Counted from the first letter of the stretch, positions 38,788 through 47,673 are shown. The stretch is 64,000 nt of DNA from Shewanella japonica (GCF_002075795.1 NZ_CP020472.1:4086501-4150500); one strand, 5' to 3'. Numbers and translations: made by a program. The notes: generated by a model not told the origin, from the letters alone.

Positions 38788-39154
38788 ATTGTTTTCCCTT
38801 ACAACACGATTGATTACCTATAACAAACATAGAAATACATTAATTCAATTAAAAAAATAACACTAGCTAAATTAGCCATGCTTTAAGCTAGTTAGTAATG
38901 TCGTCCTAGTTTGAAGTGTCGTGTTACGGCCACAGCCTAAGCCGAACATAGCAGCGATGATACATCTCACTCCATAAAGCCATAATGCGGTCGTATAATT
39001 ACCTAATAACGAAAATGCATCCCCCACCAACGTAGGGTCAATGACCAAAACAATATGCAGTGAGTAAACCTACATTAGCGGGTTTGGTAAAAAAGGAAGT
39101 GGGGATTAGCGATAGAATGTGGTGCAAAAATTTACTTATAAATTGTCGCACTGA

Positions 39155-39271
39155 AGGCATTTCCTCAACACCAAATCAGTGCAACATATATCAGAAAAGC
39201 TCGGTTACGAATCAGTGAGTGCTTTTATCACCATGTTCAAAAAGCACTGTCAAAATCATCCAAGCGATATA
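39155..39271 (+). pseudogene. C-terminal stub of an AraC-family regulator
   Basis: On the plus strand a short frame reads FLNTKSVQHISEKLGYES and continues VSAFITMFKKHCQNHPSDI before a TGA at 39269. This is the second helix-turn-helix of AraC regulators (SVQxISExLGYxSxSAFIxMFKK). An in-frame TGA lies just upstream (39152-39154) and no start or N-terminal domain is found in the ~360 bases before it. It looks like a decayed regulator fragment in the gap between the esterase gene and the membrane protein gene. Confidence 0.75.
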
Positions 39272-39315
39272 TGAAAGAGCTAGCACAATAATGATATTGC
39301 CGACTTTTCAGTTTG

Positions 39316-40347
39316 CTACTTGTTTAAAAATGACAATAACCAACTATGAATCGCATAACTGTATTTAGTCGGTATTTTATAAGCGAGTCTCTCTGAGCCT
39401 TTGCGTGTTATCAAATAAGTTATTTTAGCCACATTAACCACGCCAATCACTTCAGATAATGGGTATTTCCTCGCACCAAATAGGCTTGTTTTGACAATCA
39501 AATTACCATGGTCAATTTTTAAGTGATTTGGTACATAATTTTTAATGATAAGAAAGCTAATACCGAATGAAAAGTTGAAAGCTAATAAGTACTGCAATGC
39601 AACTGGGATATATGTAAAGCCTTCTAACGCAGATAAATATAATAAAAAACCGCTAGTCATAATGGCCCACATACTAAGGCTAACAGGCACAGCCCACTGC
39701 CTAATTATTCCACCTCGTGTAGAGGCAACTCTTATTTCTTGAAAGCCAACTTCTTTAACGGTTGAGTCATTAGGTAATGGCGTTATTTGATGATTTTTCA
39801 ATAGCCCTTTGGCAGTAAACTTATGCCTTTTATGCTGCACGACCATCGCCAAATCAGTATCAAAATATCGCCCAATAAATAGCGCAACGTCCAGCATGGA
39901 TGAAAAGCTTCTCATCGAAAGATTCCATTCTGGGTAGCTGTAGAATTTAAGACTGTAATGATACTGAGCCCGCTCATTACTATCAAAAAACGCCTCTACC
40001 TCACCGCTGGTGAAACCTGACATTTCCAGTAAAGATAAACTGCGGTTAGTTATAACTTCTTTATTGGTGGTTATACCAAACCACGACTTAGTTTTTACGA
40101 CCTCTTTATTCACAGCATCAATGACTAACCGATTAACTTTAAATACGGGGAAGAAAAAACAACAACCGACAAGGGCGATAATAAGTGGCATGAGTAGCTC
40201 GCCAGTATCTTGATAGCCAAACCAACCTAAATAAATAAGCCCTGAACCCAACGCCGCCAATACATTACCAAAAATGAAATCGATAAAGCCACCAGTATCT
40301 TGTAGCACAATACGGTCGTCAGTCTGCTTACAAATTTTATAACTCAT
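39316..40347 (-). CDS. Membrane protein of unknown function behind tandem ribosome-site repeats
   Basis: A 343-residue protein with two pairs of hydrophobic segments (VLAALGSGLIYLGWFG and LLMPLIIALVGCCFFFPVF; then VPVSLSMWAIMTSGFLLYLSAL and LLAFNFSFGISFLIIKNYV). Beta-rich cytoplasmic regions follow each pair (VNRLVIDAVNKEVVKTKSWFG; LKIDHGNLIVKTSLFGARKYPL), which look alike and suggest an ancient duplication resembling membrane PH-like (bPH) proteins. The ATG is preceded by five tandem copies of a 9-base unit carrying AAAGGAA. No partner gene is evident. Confidence 0.7.
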   Translation of the reverse strand: MSYKICKQTDDRIVLQDTGGFIDFIFGNVLAALGSGLIYLGWFGYQDTGELLMPLIIALVGCCFFFPVFKVNRLVIDAVNKEVVKTKSWFGITTNKEVITNRSLSLLEMSGFTSGEVEAFFDSNERAQYHYSLKFYSYPEWNLSMRSFSSMLDVALFIGRYFDTDLAMVVQHKRHKFTAKGLLKNHQITPLPNDSTVKEVGFQEIRVASTRGGIIRQWAVPVSLSMWAIMTSGFLLYLSALEGFTYIPVALQYLLAFNFSFGISFLIIKNYVPNHLKIDHGNLIVKTSLFGARKYPLSEVIGVVNVAKITYLITRKGSERLAYKIPTKYSYAIHSWLLSFLNK

Positions 40348-40350
40348 AAA

Positions 40351-40402
40351 TTCCTTTAATTCCTTTAATTCCTTTAATTCCTTTAATTCCTTTAATTCCT
40401 TT
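40351..40402 (-). repeat. Tandem 9-bp repeat carrying repeated Shine-Dalgarno sequences
   Basis: Five complete copies of TTCCTTTAA and a sixth partial one stand directly upstream of the ATG at 40347. On the minus strand each copy reads TTAAAGGAA, so the 5' leader holds about six ribosome-binding motifs in series. The nearest GGAA is three bases from the ATG, the next twelve. Copy number could vary by slippage and tune translation. Confidence 0.9.
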
Positions 40403-40416
40403 TGGAAATTTAAAAT

Positions 40417-40443
40417 AAAGCCCTATTAATGAATAGGGCTTTG
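40417..40443 (-). terminator. Terminator after the small exported protein gene
   Basis: AAAGCCCTATT pairs with AATAGGGCTTT over a short loop; on the minus strand it is followed by ATTTTAAATTT. It lies 11 bases beyond the stop of the gene at 40454. Confidence 0.85.
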
Positions 40444-40453
40444 TTTTACTTAA

Positions 40454-40897
40454 TTAAGGTTTTTGAGCAAGGTACCAGCGATTATCTTCAAACAGCTCAA
40501 AACCACACGAACTTCTTCTTACCTTTTCCATTTTCCCAGCTTTATATCTTATTTTTATGCGCTTTATATTATTACCTTTGTACATTTTTTCTGTAATTTT
40601 TTCATCCATCTCAAATACGTCGTATTCATATAATGGCTCGCTACCAAACCGTTTTAAATGCCCTTCATACCACTTTTTCTCTAACTTTTCTTCTCTACTA
40701 CTTAATGACTTAGGCAGCAGGTGAAAAAATAATTCTGGGTCATTCTTTAAAAAACTATTCACCATATAATCTTGGCAAACTGCTTTTAAATTTTCGTCAG
40801 AGCCATCTTCAATTCCTGCAAAGCGCTCTAGGGCACTTGCTGAAAAACTCAAGCCTAGGCTTAACATCAAGCTCAAAAGCACACATCTTATTTTCAT
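40454..40897 (-). CDS. Small exported protein of unknown function
   Basis: A 147-residue protein with a signal peptide (MKIRCVLLSLMLSLGLSFSASA, cleavage after SASA). The mature part is charged, with two Cys (KAVCQDYMV and RSSCGFEL) that may pair in the periplasm. I start at the ATG at 40897 behind AAAGGAA; the frame runs upstream into the preceding gene without a signal. It follows the gene at 40959 closely and may be co-transcribed with it. No family is recognised. Confidence 0.75.
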   Translation of the reverse strand: MKIRCVLLSLMLSLGLSFSASALERFAGIEDGSDENLKAVCQDYMVNSFLKNDPELFFHLLPKSLSSREEKLEKKWYEGHLKRFGSEPLYEYDVFEMDEKITEKMYKGNNIKRIKIRYKAGKMEKVRRSSCGFELFEDNRWYLAQKP

Positions 40898-40958
40898 TAC
40901 TATTCCTTTAGTTTTATCTTTAAAAATCCAATTATTTATATCGAGAAACTGAGGTTTA

Positions 40959-41549
40959 TTAGTTGTTTTTCTGCGCCCTTCTGCGCTCCACATCTGCTTT
41001 AGTCATCCCCATAGCATCTGTCATGTAGCACATTTTAACCATCTGAAACATTTGCACTAACGAGCTGATTCGCCCCGCATGCATTTGCACGTTTAACATC
41101 GCCATAGTCGCGCCCATTTCATCATTATCGCCAACGGATGCAGCAACAGTACTCAAGGCTGAATTTGCCTCGGTAATCTCCGCTATCATGCGTTGATATT
41201 CGGTGACATTTTCAGGTACATAACAGGTGGATGTTTCGGGTAATTGACTTAAAAAAATCTGATATTCATCAACAAACTTATTGGCCTCAACCAAAGTTTG
41301 CTCACCGAGTTGTTGTAACTCTTGCACTTTACCGCTTTTAAACATATCAATGGCACTGGTCTGCGCCTCTGTCATTCGATTAAACTCTTCCATAAGCGCC
41401 AGCTGTTTATCGGTTATAACTTGGCTACGTTCCGTTATCGGTAATGTTTTAGCATCAAATGAGGCTATGGCGGCTTGGTTCCCTGCTAGGGATGCAAAAC
41501 TTGTTGCTGTTAATGCAGCCAACAATAAAGTGCGTTTTATATATTTCAT
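40959..41549 (-). CDS. Exported helical protein of unknown function
   Basis: A 196-residue protein with a signal peptide (MKYIKRTLLLAALTATSFASLA). The mature region is mostly helical and Gln/Glu-rich (LALMEEFNRMTEAQTSAIDMF), with two Cys (STCYVPENV, KMCYMTDAM) likely to form a disulphide. I start at the ATG at 41549; the frame extends far upstream without features. It precedes the small exported gene at 40454 and both may be one operon. The family is unknown to me. Confidence 0.75.
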   Translation of the reverse strand: MKYIKRTLLLAALTATSFASLAGNQAAIASFDAKTLPITERSQVITDKQLALMEEFNRMTEAQTSAIDMFKSGKVQELQQLGEQTLVEANKFVDEYQIFLSQLPETSTCYVPENVTEYQRMIAEITEANSALSTVAASVGDNDEMGATMAMLNVQMHAGRISSLVQMFQMVKMCYMTDAMGMTKADVERRRAQKNN

Positions 41550-41939
41550 TCTAAAATCCATTTTAGTTTTCGGTTTTTGATAGATTAATCTTATGTTTGC
41601 AACACTATAAACAACCGATAAAGGCCATAGCACAACATGATTGATAACCCTAAAGCCAAGTAGTGCGGCATTACATTAATGGCTTACGCTCTTAGATTCC
41701 AATGCACACCTTCTAAACGAGCAAATAGCATACAAAGGCAACGCCCATAAGTATTACCTCCAACTGAAAAACATCCTTTGTAATAATTGCTATCATTATT
41801 GATTTAGCCCAGAATCCTGTCTTTACATATTAAGGTTATATAGCAACCTGTTGGTTTAAATTAATAAATTAACTGTCGAATAGATAGTAAATAAATTGCC
41901 GCTAGCAAGGTGGCAAACATACGGATATGGAGTTTTAAA
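41550..41939. other. Divergent intergenic region, no gene seen
   Basis: This ~390-base AT-rich stretch separates two divergent genes. A small dyad AGGTTATATAGCAACCT lies near 41842, with no U-tract. Nothing else is recognisable. Confidence 0.5.
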
Positions 41940-43802
41940 ATGGATTTTAGTCAACAATGGCGGCCGTCATTAATTGCTGCTGCGCTTTCTATCGTGCTAA
42001 TGGGTTGTGGCAGTTCAGATTCAGATAATCCAGAAGTAGAAATACCTGAAATTACCCCGCCTGATACATCAACCCCAACCACACCTGACACTGGAACTCC
42101 TGCAACAGACTTTGATCACCAAATTGCTGGTGTTGCGGCCTATCAAGGTGCATTAGTTGGCGCAACCATTTGTGCTGACCTAAACATGAACCAAGCTTGT
42201 GAAACTGATGAGCCTTCAGCAATGACTGATAGCGAAGGCGCATATCAAATTGATTGGCAGAGTGAAGTTGAAACGCCTGAATATTACCTTTTAGCCAATT
42301 GGGCAGCAGCATCATCAACGAGTAATAAAAAACCTCAAGTAATGCAGCTTCGATTTAAAGGCGCAACTCAACCAAAACAATTAAATACTATAATCAATGC
42401 AGCAGGATTTGGTTCTTTAGTCGCCTCAAGCGAGTATGGTGGTGCGATTAACCTACTGACCAATATCAAGTTTAACCGAAAAGTTGAAATTCAAAAAAGT
42501 GAATTAGAAGAATCGCAGAAAACCGCACTACTCACTGAAGTTGATACACTACTAGCACGTTTATTTGCACTGCAACCTTCAAATTTATATCAGGTGACTC
42601 CAGCTAATTCAGTGTCAGATGATTTCATCATTACTGAAGCATTATATAATTATGTTGAACAAGTTCTCGCTGGACAAATACCTGCACTATTGGCATTAGA
42701 AAACGTACTTGATGTTAGTTTTGACGATTTAAAAGCTTTACTCGAAGACAGTGAATTTAGCCTAGAAGAGTTTATTGACTCAGATCCATTGGCTGCAAGA
42801 ATTTTAATCAGTAATGCCGCTATTTCACTTGGTTACACTGAATCTCACATAGATCATCGTATTATGGGAGAGCACGATTGGGATATATTATTAGGTAATA
42901 TCATTAGTGAAACAGGCTTTAAAAACACCTTCACTCTAAGCTCAAATGTTGGCATGTCTTCGTTCAGTTTGCATAACAGTGCTGACACCAAACAGCTTTT
43001 TGGCTTTTTAGTTGATGATGTCGTCACTGCTTTTGAAATGAACATAACCAGCAACGATTATGAGTGGCCAACTCAATGCTGGAACACAACGTCAGAAAGT
43101 TGGATGACAGAAGACCAAACATCGCCTGATTTCACTAAGCCGACGCCGTACTTTGATGGTAATACTTATGTTACTTATTACGACAACACTCCGGTAGAAA
43201 TTCATTTTATTAGTCATAAATTATTAAAAACTGATGAAGAGTGGGATGCCATTATCAACTCTACACCTCAAGCACTAGCTTTAAATGACATCAGTTGGCC
43301 TGAAGTTAGCTATCGCATGGAAATGCAATTAACTGAAAATGTCATGTGTCGAGAAGTGGATAATTATGACATCATCAATTTACCTGAATACTCACAATTA
43401 GAGCAGATAAACACCGCTGATATTGTAGACTTATTCTTCGATTTTGATGACTCGCAATTAGTGATCACCAATGACGTTAATAACACTATTTCTGTTGAGG
43501 ATGGTTTAGGTACCCCTTTAGAAGTTTATCATTGGGAGTTGTTAGATAGCCCAAATGGAATGCCGATGATTGAAATTACTACAGTGCCACTAGAACAGGC
43601 TAATGCAGGATTGATAGACCATCGCAACTACCTCATTGAAGATTTCCTAGATGGTAAAATTGCCACTCAATTCGATTTGTACAAAGCTACCATCGATGAA
43701 TCAACCCAGCTGCCACTCATGCTCACCTACGATGAAGATACCTATGAATTTACAGATGTCTTATATCAACATTTATTGGGGTTAATAAGCACACAACCTT
43801 AA
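41940..43802 (+). CDS. Large hypothetical lipoprotein
   Basis: A 620-residue exported lipoprotein. The lipobox is LMGC in SIVLMGCGSSDSDN, followed by a long Pro/Thr/Glu linker (PEITPPDTSTPTTPDTG). Then comes an early segment, VAAYQGALVGATICADLNMN, of the kind seen in surface lipoproteins with a Ca-binding-like DLNMNQACETDE loop. The remainder is acidic and unrecognised. TGGAG precedes the ATG at 41940. A hairpin lies between it and the next gene. Confidence 0.75.
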   Translation: MDFSQQWRPSLIAAALSIVLMGCGSSDSDNPEVEIPEITPPDTSTPTTPDTGTPATDFDHQIAGVAAYQGALVGATICADLNMNQACETDEPSAMTDSEGAYQIDWQSEVETPEYYLLANWAAASSTSNKKPQVMQLRFKGATQPKQLNTIINAAGFGSLVASSEYGGAINLLTNIKFNRKVEIQKSELEESQKTALLTEVDTLLARLFALQPSNLYQVTPANSVSDDFIITEALYNYVEQVLAGQIPALLALENVLDVSFDDLKALLEDSEFSLEEFIDSDPLAARILISNAAISLGYTESHIDHRIMGEHDWDILLGNIISETGFKNTFTLSSNVGMSSFSLHNSADTKQLFGFLVDDVVTAFEMNITSNDYEWPTQCWNTTSESWMTEDQTSPDFTKPTPYFDGNTYVTYYDNTPVEIHFISHKLLKTDEEWDAIINSTPQALALNDISWPEVSYRMEMQLTENVMCREVDNYDIINLPEYSQLEQINTADIVDLFFDFDDSQLVITNDVNNTISVEDGLGTPLEVYHWELLDSPNGMPMIEITTVPLEQANAGLIDHRNYLIEDFLDGKIATQFDLYKATIDESTQLPLMLTYDEDTYEFTDVLYQHLLGLISTQP

Positions 43803-43814
43803 GCCTTTAAACCA

Positions 43815-43837
43815 AATGCCCGCTTCTTGCGGGCATT
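43815..43837 (+). terminator. Hairpin between the lipoprotein and OmpA-like genes
   Basis: AATGCCCGC pairs perfectly with GCGGGCATT over TTCTT. The trailing sequence ATTATC is only weakly T-rich, so termination may be partial. A near copy occurs at 46376-46398. Confidence 0.6.
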
Positions 43838-43857
43838 ATTATCAATGGACGAACAAC

Positions 43858-45315
43858 ATGTATTTACCCTCATTAATAAAAATTTGTATTATCAGTTTCT
43901 ACACGGTCATGTTTTCGTTCTCATCCCACATATTGGCCAACACAAAAGCACCTTTATTTACCCCACCAGCAGAGATAAAAAAGACCTCTACATTGGTGCG
44001 AAACTACAGCCCATATTCGTTGATTAATCAAACTGAAAAATCAATAAAATCGATACCTATTGAAGGTCGATTGACTCGAATTAATTATCGCTTAGATCCC
44101 AAGTTCACATCACACAATTTAATCAATAATTATCTTAATCAAATAAACTCATTAGGCGGAGAAATCATTTTCAACTGCCGTGATAATGAGTGTGGCAAAA
44201 GCTCAAATCTAAAAAATTTCTTAAAGCCTATTGATAACAACGGAAACGACAACCCAGTCCTTGTTACTGCAAAAATCACTCTTGATAACCGTGAATTATT
44301 CACCTCGATTTATATTTCCAGCTGGAAAAAAGCGACCAATATTCAACTCGATACGATTGAAGTGATTGAGGAACCACTAGATATTATTGCTATTGATAAA
44401 GACTATCTACAAGCTGAAGTCAGTGAGATTACCGTAAAAGATAATAGTAACAAGGATAAAAGAGGCGCTAGTGACCATCCTATGTTAACGCGCATTCCTG
44501 GCGCTTATATTCAAGACTATAAGACCTTTCAATTTGGCCAATCCACTGTTGTATCAAGCAAAACGGGTAAAAAATTCACCACAGAAGTCATTGAAGGAAA
44601 AATTACCGATATTGCTTATAAGTTACCCCGCAGCTATTCAGAATACGAAGTCGACGCAAACTACCAAGCTGCATTAAAAAAACTAGGGTTTATCGAGACT
44701 TTTAGCTGTATAGCAAAAGCATGCGGAACCCACACCAAATTCCAGAGAAACTTTAATGCTCTGGCCACAAATGGCACCACAGAAAGCCAGTTTTATCGTG
44801 TCTATTCACTCGAAAAGCCGACAGGCAATGTGTATGCAATGACATACGTGCTTGGTTATATTAATGGCCTTTCGAGCGAATTAAGGATCATTGAAGAAAA
44901 CACCTTAAACACTGACCGCTTAACTATTGATTTAGATGGATTGACTGACAAAATTGCCCAAACTGGCCATGTCGCGCTTGACGGTTTATTGTTTGAATTC
45001 GACAGCGATAAACTGATGCCTGAGGCAATGGATGTAGTAAAAGTAGTTGCTGAGTATCTTAAAAGCCATCCAAAACAACAATTCTATGTTGTAGGGCATA
45101 CAGACGATCAAGGTGGGCAAAGTTATAATAAGGTGCTGTCAGAAAAACGCGCCAAAGCGGTTAGAAGTGCATTAATAAATGACTTTAATATTAAGCCAAC
45201 TCAAGTTGAATCAACTGGTCTTGGAGAATATGCGCCAGTTGCTAGCAACATGAATGATGCTGGTAAAACACAAAATCGTCGCGTCGAGCTGGTATTGCGG
45301 TCGGACAGTAAATAA
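43858..45315 (+). CDS. OmpA-domain protein with DUF4892-like modules
   Basis: A 485-residue envelope protein. A signal sequence (hydrophobic LIKICIISFYTVMFSFSS) ends near LANTK. The middle has two regions that resemble DUF4892: EGRLTRINYRLDP...NLINNYLNQINSLGGEI and, with the DHPMLTRIPGAYIQDY start, EGKITDIAYKLPRSYSEYEV. The C-terminus (about 370-485) is an OmpA peptidoglycan-binding domain (LLFEFDSDKLMPEAMDVV; VVGHTDDQGGQ; NRRVELVL). The start is ATG 43858. A truncated duplicate of its ends lies at 46350-46580. Confidence 0.85.
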   Translation: MYLPSLIKICIISFYTVMFSFSSHILANTKAPLFTPPAEIKKTSTLVRNYSPYSLINQTEKSIKSIPIEGRLTRINYRLDPKFTSHNLINNYLNQINSLGGEIIFNCRDNECGKSSNLKNFLKPIDNNGNDNPVLVTAKITLDNRELFTSIYISSWKKATNIQLDTIEVIEEPLDIIAIDKDYLQAEVSEITVKDNSNKDKRGASDHPMLTRIPGAYIQDYKTFQFGQSTVVSSKTGKKFTTEVIEGKITDIAYKLPRSYSEYEVDANYQAALKKLGFIETFSCIAKACGTHTKFQRNFNALATNGTTESQFYRVYSLEKPTGNVYAMTYVLGYINGLSSELRIIEENTLNTDRLTIDLDGLTDKIAQTGHVALDGLLFEFDSDKLMPEAMDVVKVVAEYLKSHPKQQFYVVGHTDDQGGQSYNKVLSEKRAKAVRSALINDFNIKPTQVESTGLGEYAPVASNMNDAGKTQNRRVELVLRSDSK

Positions 45316-45346
45316 TCGTTAATTCATAACATTGAAATACAGCCAC

Positions 45347-45373
45347 AAAAAAGCCAGCATTAAGCTGGCTTTT
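45347..45373. terminator. Terminator after the OmpA-like gene
   Basis: AAAAAGCCAGC pairs with GCTGGCTTTT over ATTAA. A and T tracts flank both sides, so it may also serve the convergent small gene at 45422. Confidence 0.9.
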
Positions 45374-45421
45374 CAAATTCAATGACTAAGCTCTGACAAT
45401 CGCTACTTAGCCCACACTAAG

Positions 45422-45877
45422 TTAAAGATCTGCAAAATGTTGTGAGTCTTGAGCAATACACCAATCCCAAGCGGCTTGAGTAACAACAGAATCATCACTG
45501 CTTTTGTCACCGTCTGCTACATCAGCCATTTCAAAAGCCAAATCCATTATTTTCTGATTAATCACATCAGAAAAACTATCATTATCAACAGGATAAAAAT
45601 CAATGATACTATCACGCATAAAATCAGGATCATCAGGATTATCTTGCACTCCTAAAGCCATTCGATCTGTAGCTAGCGCCATAGTCGAACATTTATCCCA
45701 CTGTATATCCTTATTCAGCAGCATGTCATCGTCACTGTTTTCTAATAGTTCACGATAAATATTGCTGTCAAAATGCCATGGCTTTGACGATATTTCATTG
45801 GCAACATTGTGGGTACATAAAAACATTGACGTAAATGCTATCGTTGATTTGAGTATGAATAACAGCTTATTTGACAT
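45422..45877 (-). CDS. Small exported acidic protein
   Basis: A 151-residue protein with a signal peptide (MSNKLLFILKSTIAFTSMFLC to about residue 26). The mature part is strongly acidic (ENSDDDMLLN, DNPDDPDF, DGDKSSDDS), with two Cys (DKCSTMA and DWCIAQD). AAGAG lies before the ATG. No family is recognised. It sits between the OmpA-like gene and the truncated copy of that gene, with a broken pilin gene upstream. Confidence 0.65.
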   Translation of the reverse strand: MSNKLLFILKSTIAFTSMFLCTHNVANEISSKPWHFDSNIYRELLENSDDDMLLNKDIQWDKCSTMALATDRMALGVQDNPDDPDFMRDSIIDFYPVDNDSFSDVINQKIMDLAFEMADVADGDKSSDDSVVTQAAWDWCIAQDSQHFADL

Positions 45878-45972
45878 AAAAGGCTCTTAACAGAAATTAG
45901 ATACAAATGAGTGCGGAATAATCCGCACTCTAATTAGCAATATGATTACTTCTTAATTGATGAACCAGCAGT

Positions 45973-46088
45973 TTAATTACGAACTACATCACCAAACATT
46001 GTAAATGCACCAATAGCAGCAATCGCGATCAATGCAACAAAATAATATATTCCGTCATACCCTGACCTTTTTGTTTTACTTTAAACAT
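45973..46088 (-). pseudogene. Flp-like (type IVb) pilin gene with a one-base frameshift
   Basis: From an ATG at 46088 behind a strong GGAGG the frame reads MFKVKQKGQGMTEYII, then runs to an early TGA at 46029-46031 (about 19 codons). Shifting by one base near 46040 restores VALIAIAAIGAFTMFGD and VVRN before a TAA at 45973-45975. The joined product (39 codons) has the QGMTEYI and hydrophobic helix layout of Flp/TadE-like pilins. The length from ATG to stop is 116 bases, one short of a codon multiple. It is a single-base deletion, a sequencing error or, less likely, a programmed shift. Confidence 0.65.
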
Positions 46089-46349
46089 TTAAAACCTCCA
46101 TTTAATAAATAGTTAAAAATTAACTGCGACGATTATTTCATACATTAAATACTATACCATAATCATTTAGAATGTATTTTCTTAAATATACATACCTTAT
46201 AACTAGTCGATTAAATAAAAACATTGTTCAACAGAGGATATTTACATATTCTTTATGGTTTAAATTTTTATATCAAAATATTTATTTTAAAATTAATTAA
46301 GTATTCTTCTCCTGACAATTTGTATCAGCACCTTTTAGGATTGATGACC
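46089..46349. other. AT-rich intergenic region, no gene seen
   Basis: This stretch of about 260 bases is very AT-rich with T- and A-runs (near 46260-46310) and no reading frame I support. It separates the broken pilin gene from the truncated OmpA copy. Confidence 0.5.
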
Positions 46350-46580
46350 ACACAACCTTAATCTTCTAAGAACCAAATGCCCGCTTCACGCGGGCATTAT
46401 TATCAATGGACGATAAACATGTATTCAACTTCATTTTTAATCAACTGGTCTTGGAGAATATGCGCCAGTTGCTAGCAACATGAATGATGCTGGTAAAACA
46501 CAAAATCGTCGCGTCGAGCTGGTATTGCGGTCGGACAGTAAATAATCGTTAATTCATGACATTGAAATACAGCCACAAAA
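46350..46580 (+). pseudogene. Truncated duplicate of the OmpA-like gene, interior deleted
   Basis: Bases 46350-46438 repeat the end of the upstream lipoprotein gene region, the AATGCCCGC hairpin and the start of the OmpA-like gene (ATG at 46419). Bases 46439-46580 repeat 45209-45350, its last ~107 coding bases and 3' flank, with a single mismatch over most of that length. The 1.3-kb middle is missing and the joint shifts the frame, so only a short frame remains (ending at a TAG about 18 codons on). It is a deleted copy rather than a gene. Confidence 0.88.
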
Positions 46581-46606
46581 AAACCAGCATCTCTGCTGGC
46601 TTTTTT
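46575..46606. terminator. Duplicated terminator now lying at the pyrC end
   Basis: CCAGCA pairs with TGCTGG with A and T tracts on both sides; the sequence is a near copy of the terminator at 45347. On the minus strand it follows the pyrC stop by 30 bases and ends in TTTTTTT, so it can terminate pyrC. Confidence 0.8.
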
Positions 46607-46635
46607 CTTACTTAAATAAAAACAACCGAGACTTA

Positions 46636-47673
46636 TTAAGCCGTTTTCACTTTCCAGTTAACCGTTTCGCCCGCAAAGAATGGCACGATTGGGTTATCGT
46701 TCGGCAAGATGATTTGCTCTGGCACAGTCCAACTTTCTTTCACTAGTGTCACTGTACCAGTGTTACGTGGTAGGCCGTAAAAGTCGGCACCATGGAAGCT
46801 GGCAAAACCTTCTAATTTATCCAGCGCGCCTAAGTCATCAAATACTTGTGCATATAGCTCTAGTGCACTCCATGCGCTGTAACAACCTGCACAACCACAC
46901 GCTGATTCTTTGCGGTGCTTTTCATGTGGCGCAGAATCTGTACCTAGGAAAAACTTGCTTGAGCCTGTTGCCACTGCAGCTTGCAATGCTTGCTGGTGAA
47001 TATTGCGCTTAAGCACTGGTAAGCAGAAGTTATGTGGGCGCACGCCGCCTACCAATAGGTCGTTACGGTTTAACAATAAATGCTGTGGTGTAATCGTCGC
47101 AGCAATGTTGCTTGGTGCATCAGCCACAAACTCAGCCGCATCTTTAGTGGTGATGTGCTCGAATACCACTTTAAGGTTTGGCATCGCCGCAACAATGCGC
47201 GCCATGTAGCGATCGATAAATACCTTTTCGCGATCGAAAATATCAATGTGCGACTCAGTCACTTCACCATGAACCAGCAATAACATGCCTTGTTCAGCCA
47301 TAACTTCAAAAATTGGAAATAACGCATCTAATGCTTTCACTGCTGCATCAGAGTTAGTCGTAGCACCAGCAGGATAAAGCTTTGCTGCAACCACACCTGC
47401 CGCTTTAGCATCGATGATGTCTTGAGCTGTGGTGTTATTGGTTAAAAATAACGTCATGAGAGGTTCAAATGAACTACCTTGTGGACGCGCCGCTAAAATG
47501 CGCTCACGGTAAGCAGAAACCATTGTCGCATCGGTTACTGGTGGCACTAGATTTGGCATCACAATCGCACGTTTAAATAAGCGAGCAGTCGCCGGAACCG
47601 TTTCTTCTAACATGTCTCCATCACGGAAATGTAAGTGCCAATCGTCAGGCGTAGTAATAGTGATTTGCGTCAT
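46636..47673 (-). CDS. pyrC: Dihydroorotase PyrC
   Basis: A 345-residue class II dihydroorotase of pyrimidine synthesis, interconverting carbamoyl-aspartate and dihydroorotate. The metal ligands are H13 and H15 (WHLHFRDGD), the carboxylated Lys is K98 ([12 protein letters not shown]), and the later His/Asp ligands are [14 protein letters not shown] and [10 protein letters not shown]. The [14 protein letters not shown] block is typical. AGGAAC precedes the ATG. It is monocistronic and complete. Confidence 0.96.
   Translation of the reverse strand: MTQITITTPDDWHLHFRDGDMLEETVPATARLFKRAIVMPNLVPPVTDATMVSAYRERILAARPQGSSFEPLMTLFLTNNTTAQDIIDAKAAGVVAAKLYPAGATTNSDAAVKALDALFPIFEVMAEQGMLLLVHGEVTESHIDIFDREKVFIDRYMARIVAAMPNLKVVFEHITTKDAAEFVADAPSNIAATITPQHLLLNRNDLLVGGVRPHNFCLPVLKRNIHQQALQAAVATGSSKFFLGTDSAPHEKHRKESACGCAGCYSAWSALELYAQVFDDLGALDKLEGFASFHGADFYGLPRNTGTVTLVKESWTVPEQIILPNDNPIVPFFAGETVNWKVKTA

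Noticed and set aside
40351..40402. CRISPR-like or microsatellite array
   Set aside because: The units are 9 bp and contiguous without spacers, so it is a simple tandem repeat; it is reported as such.
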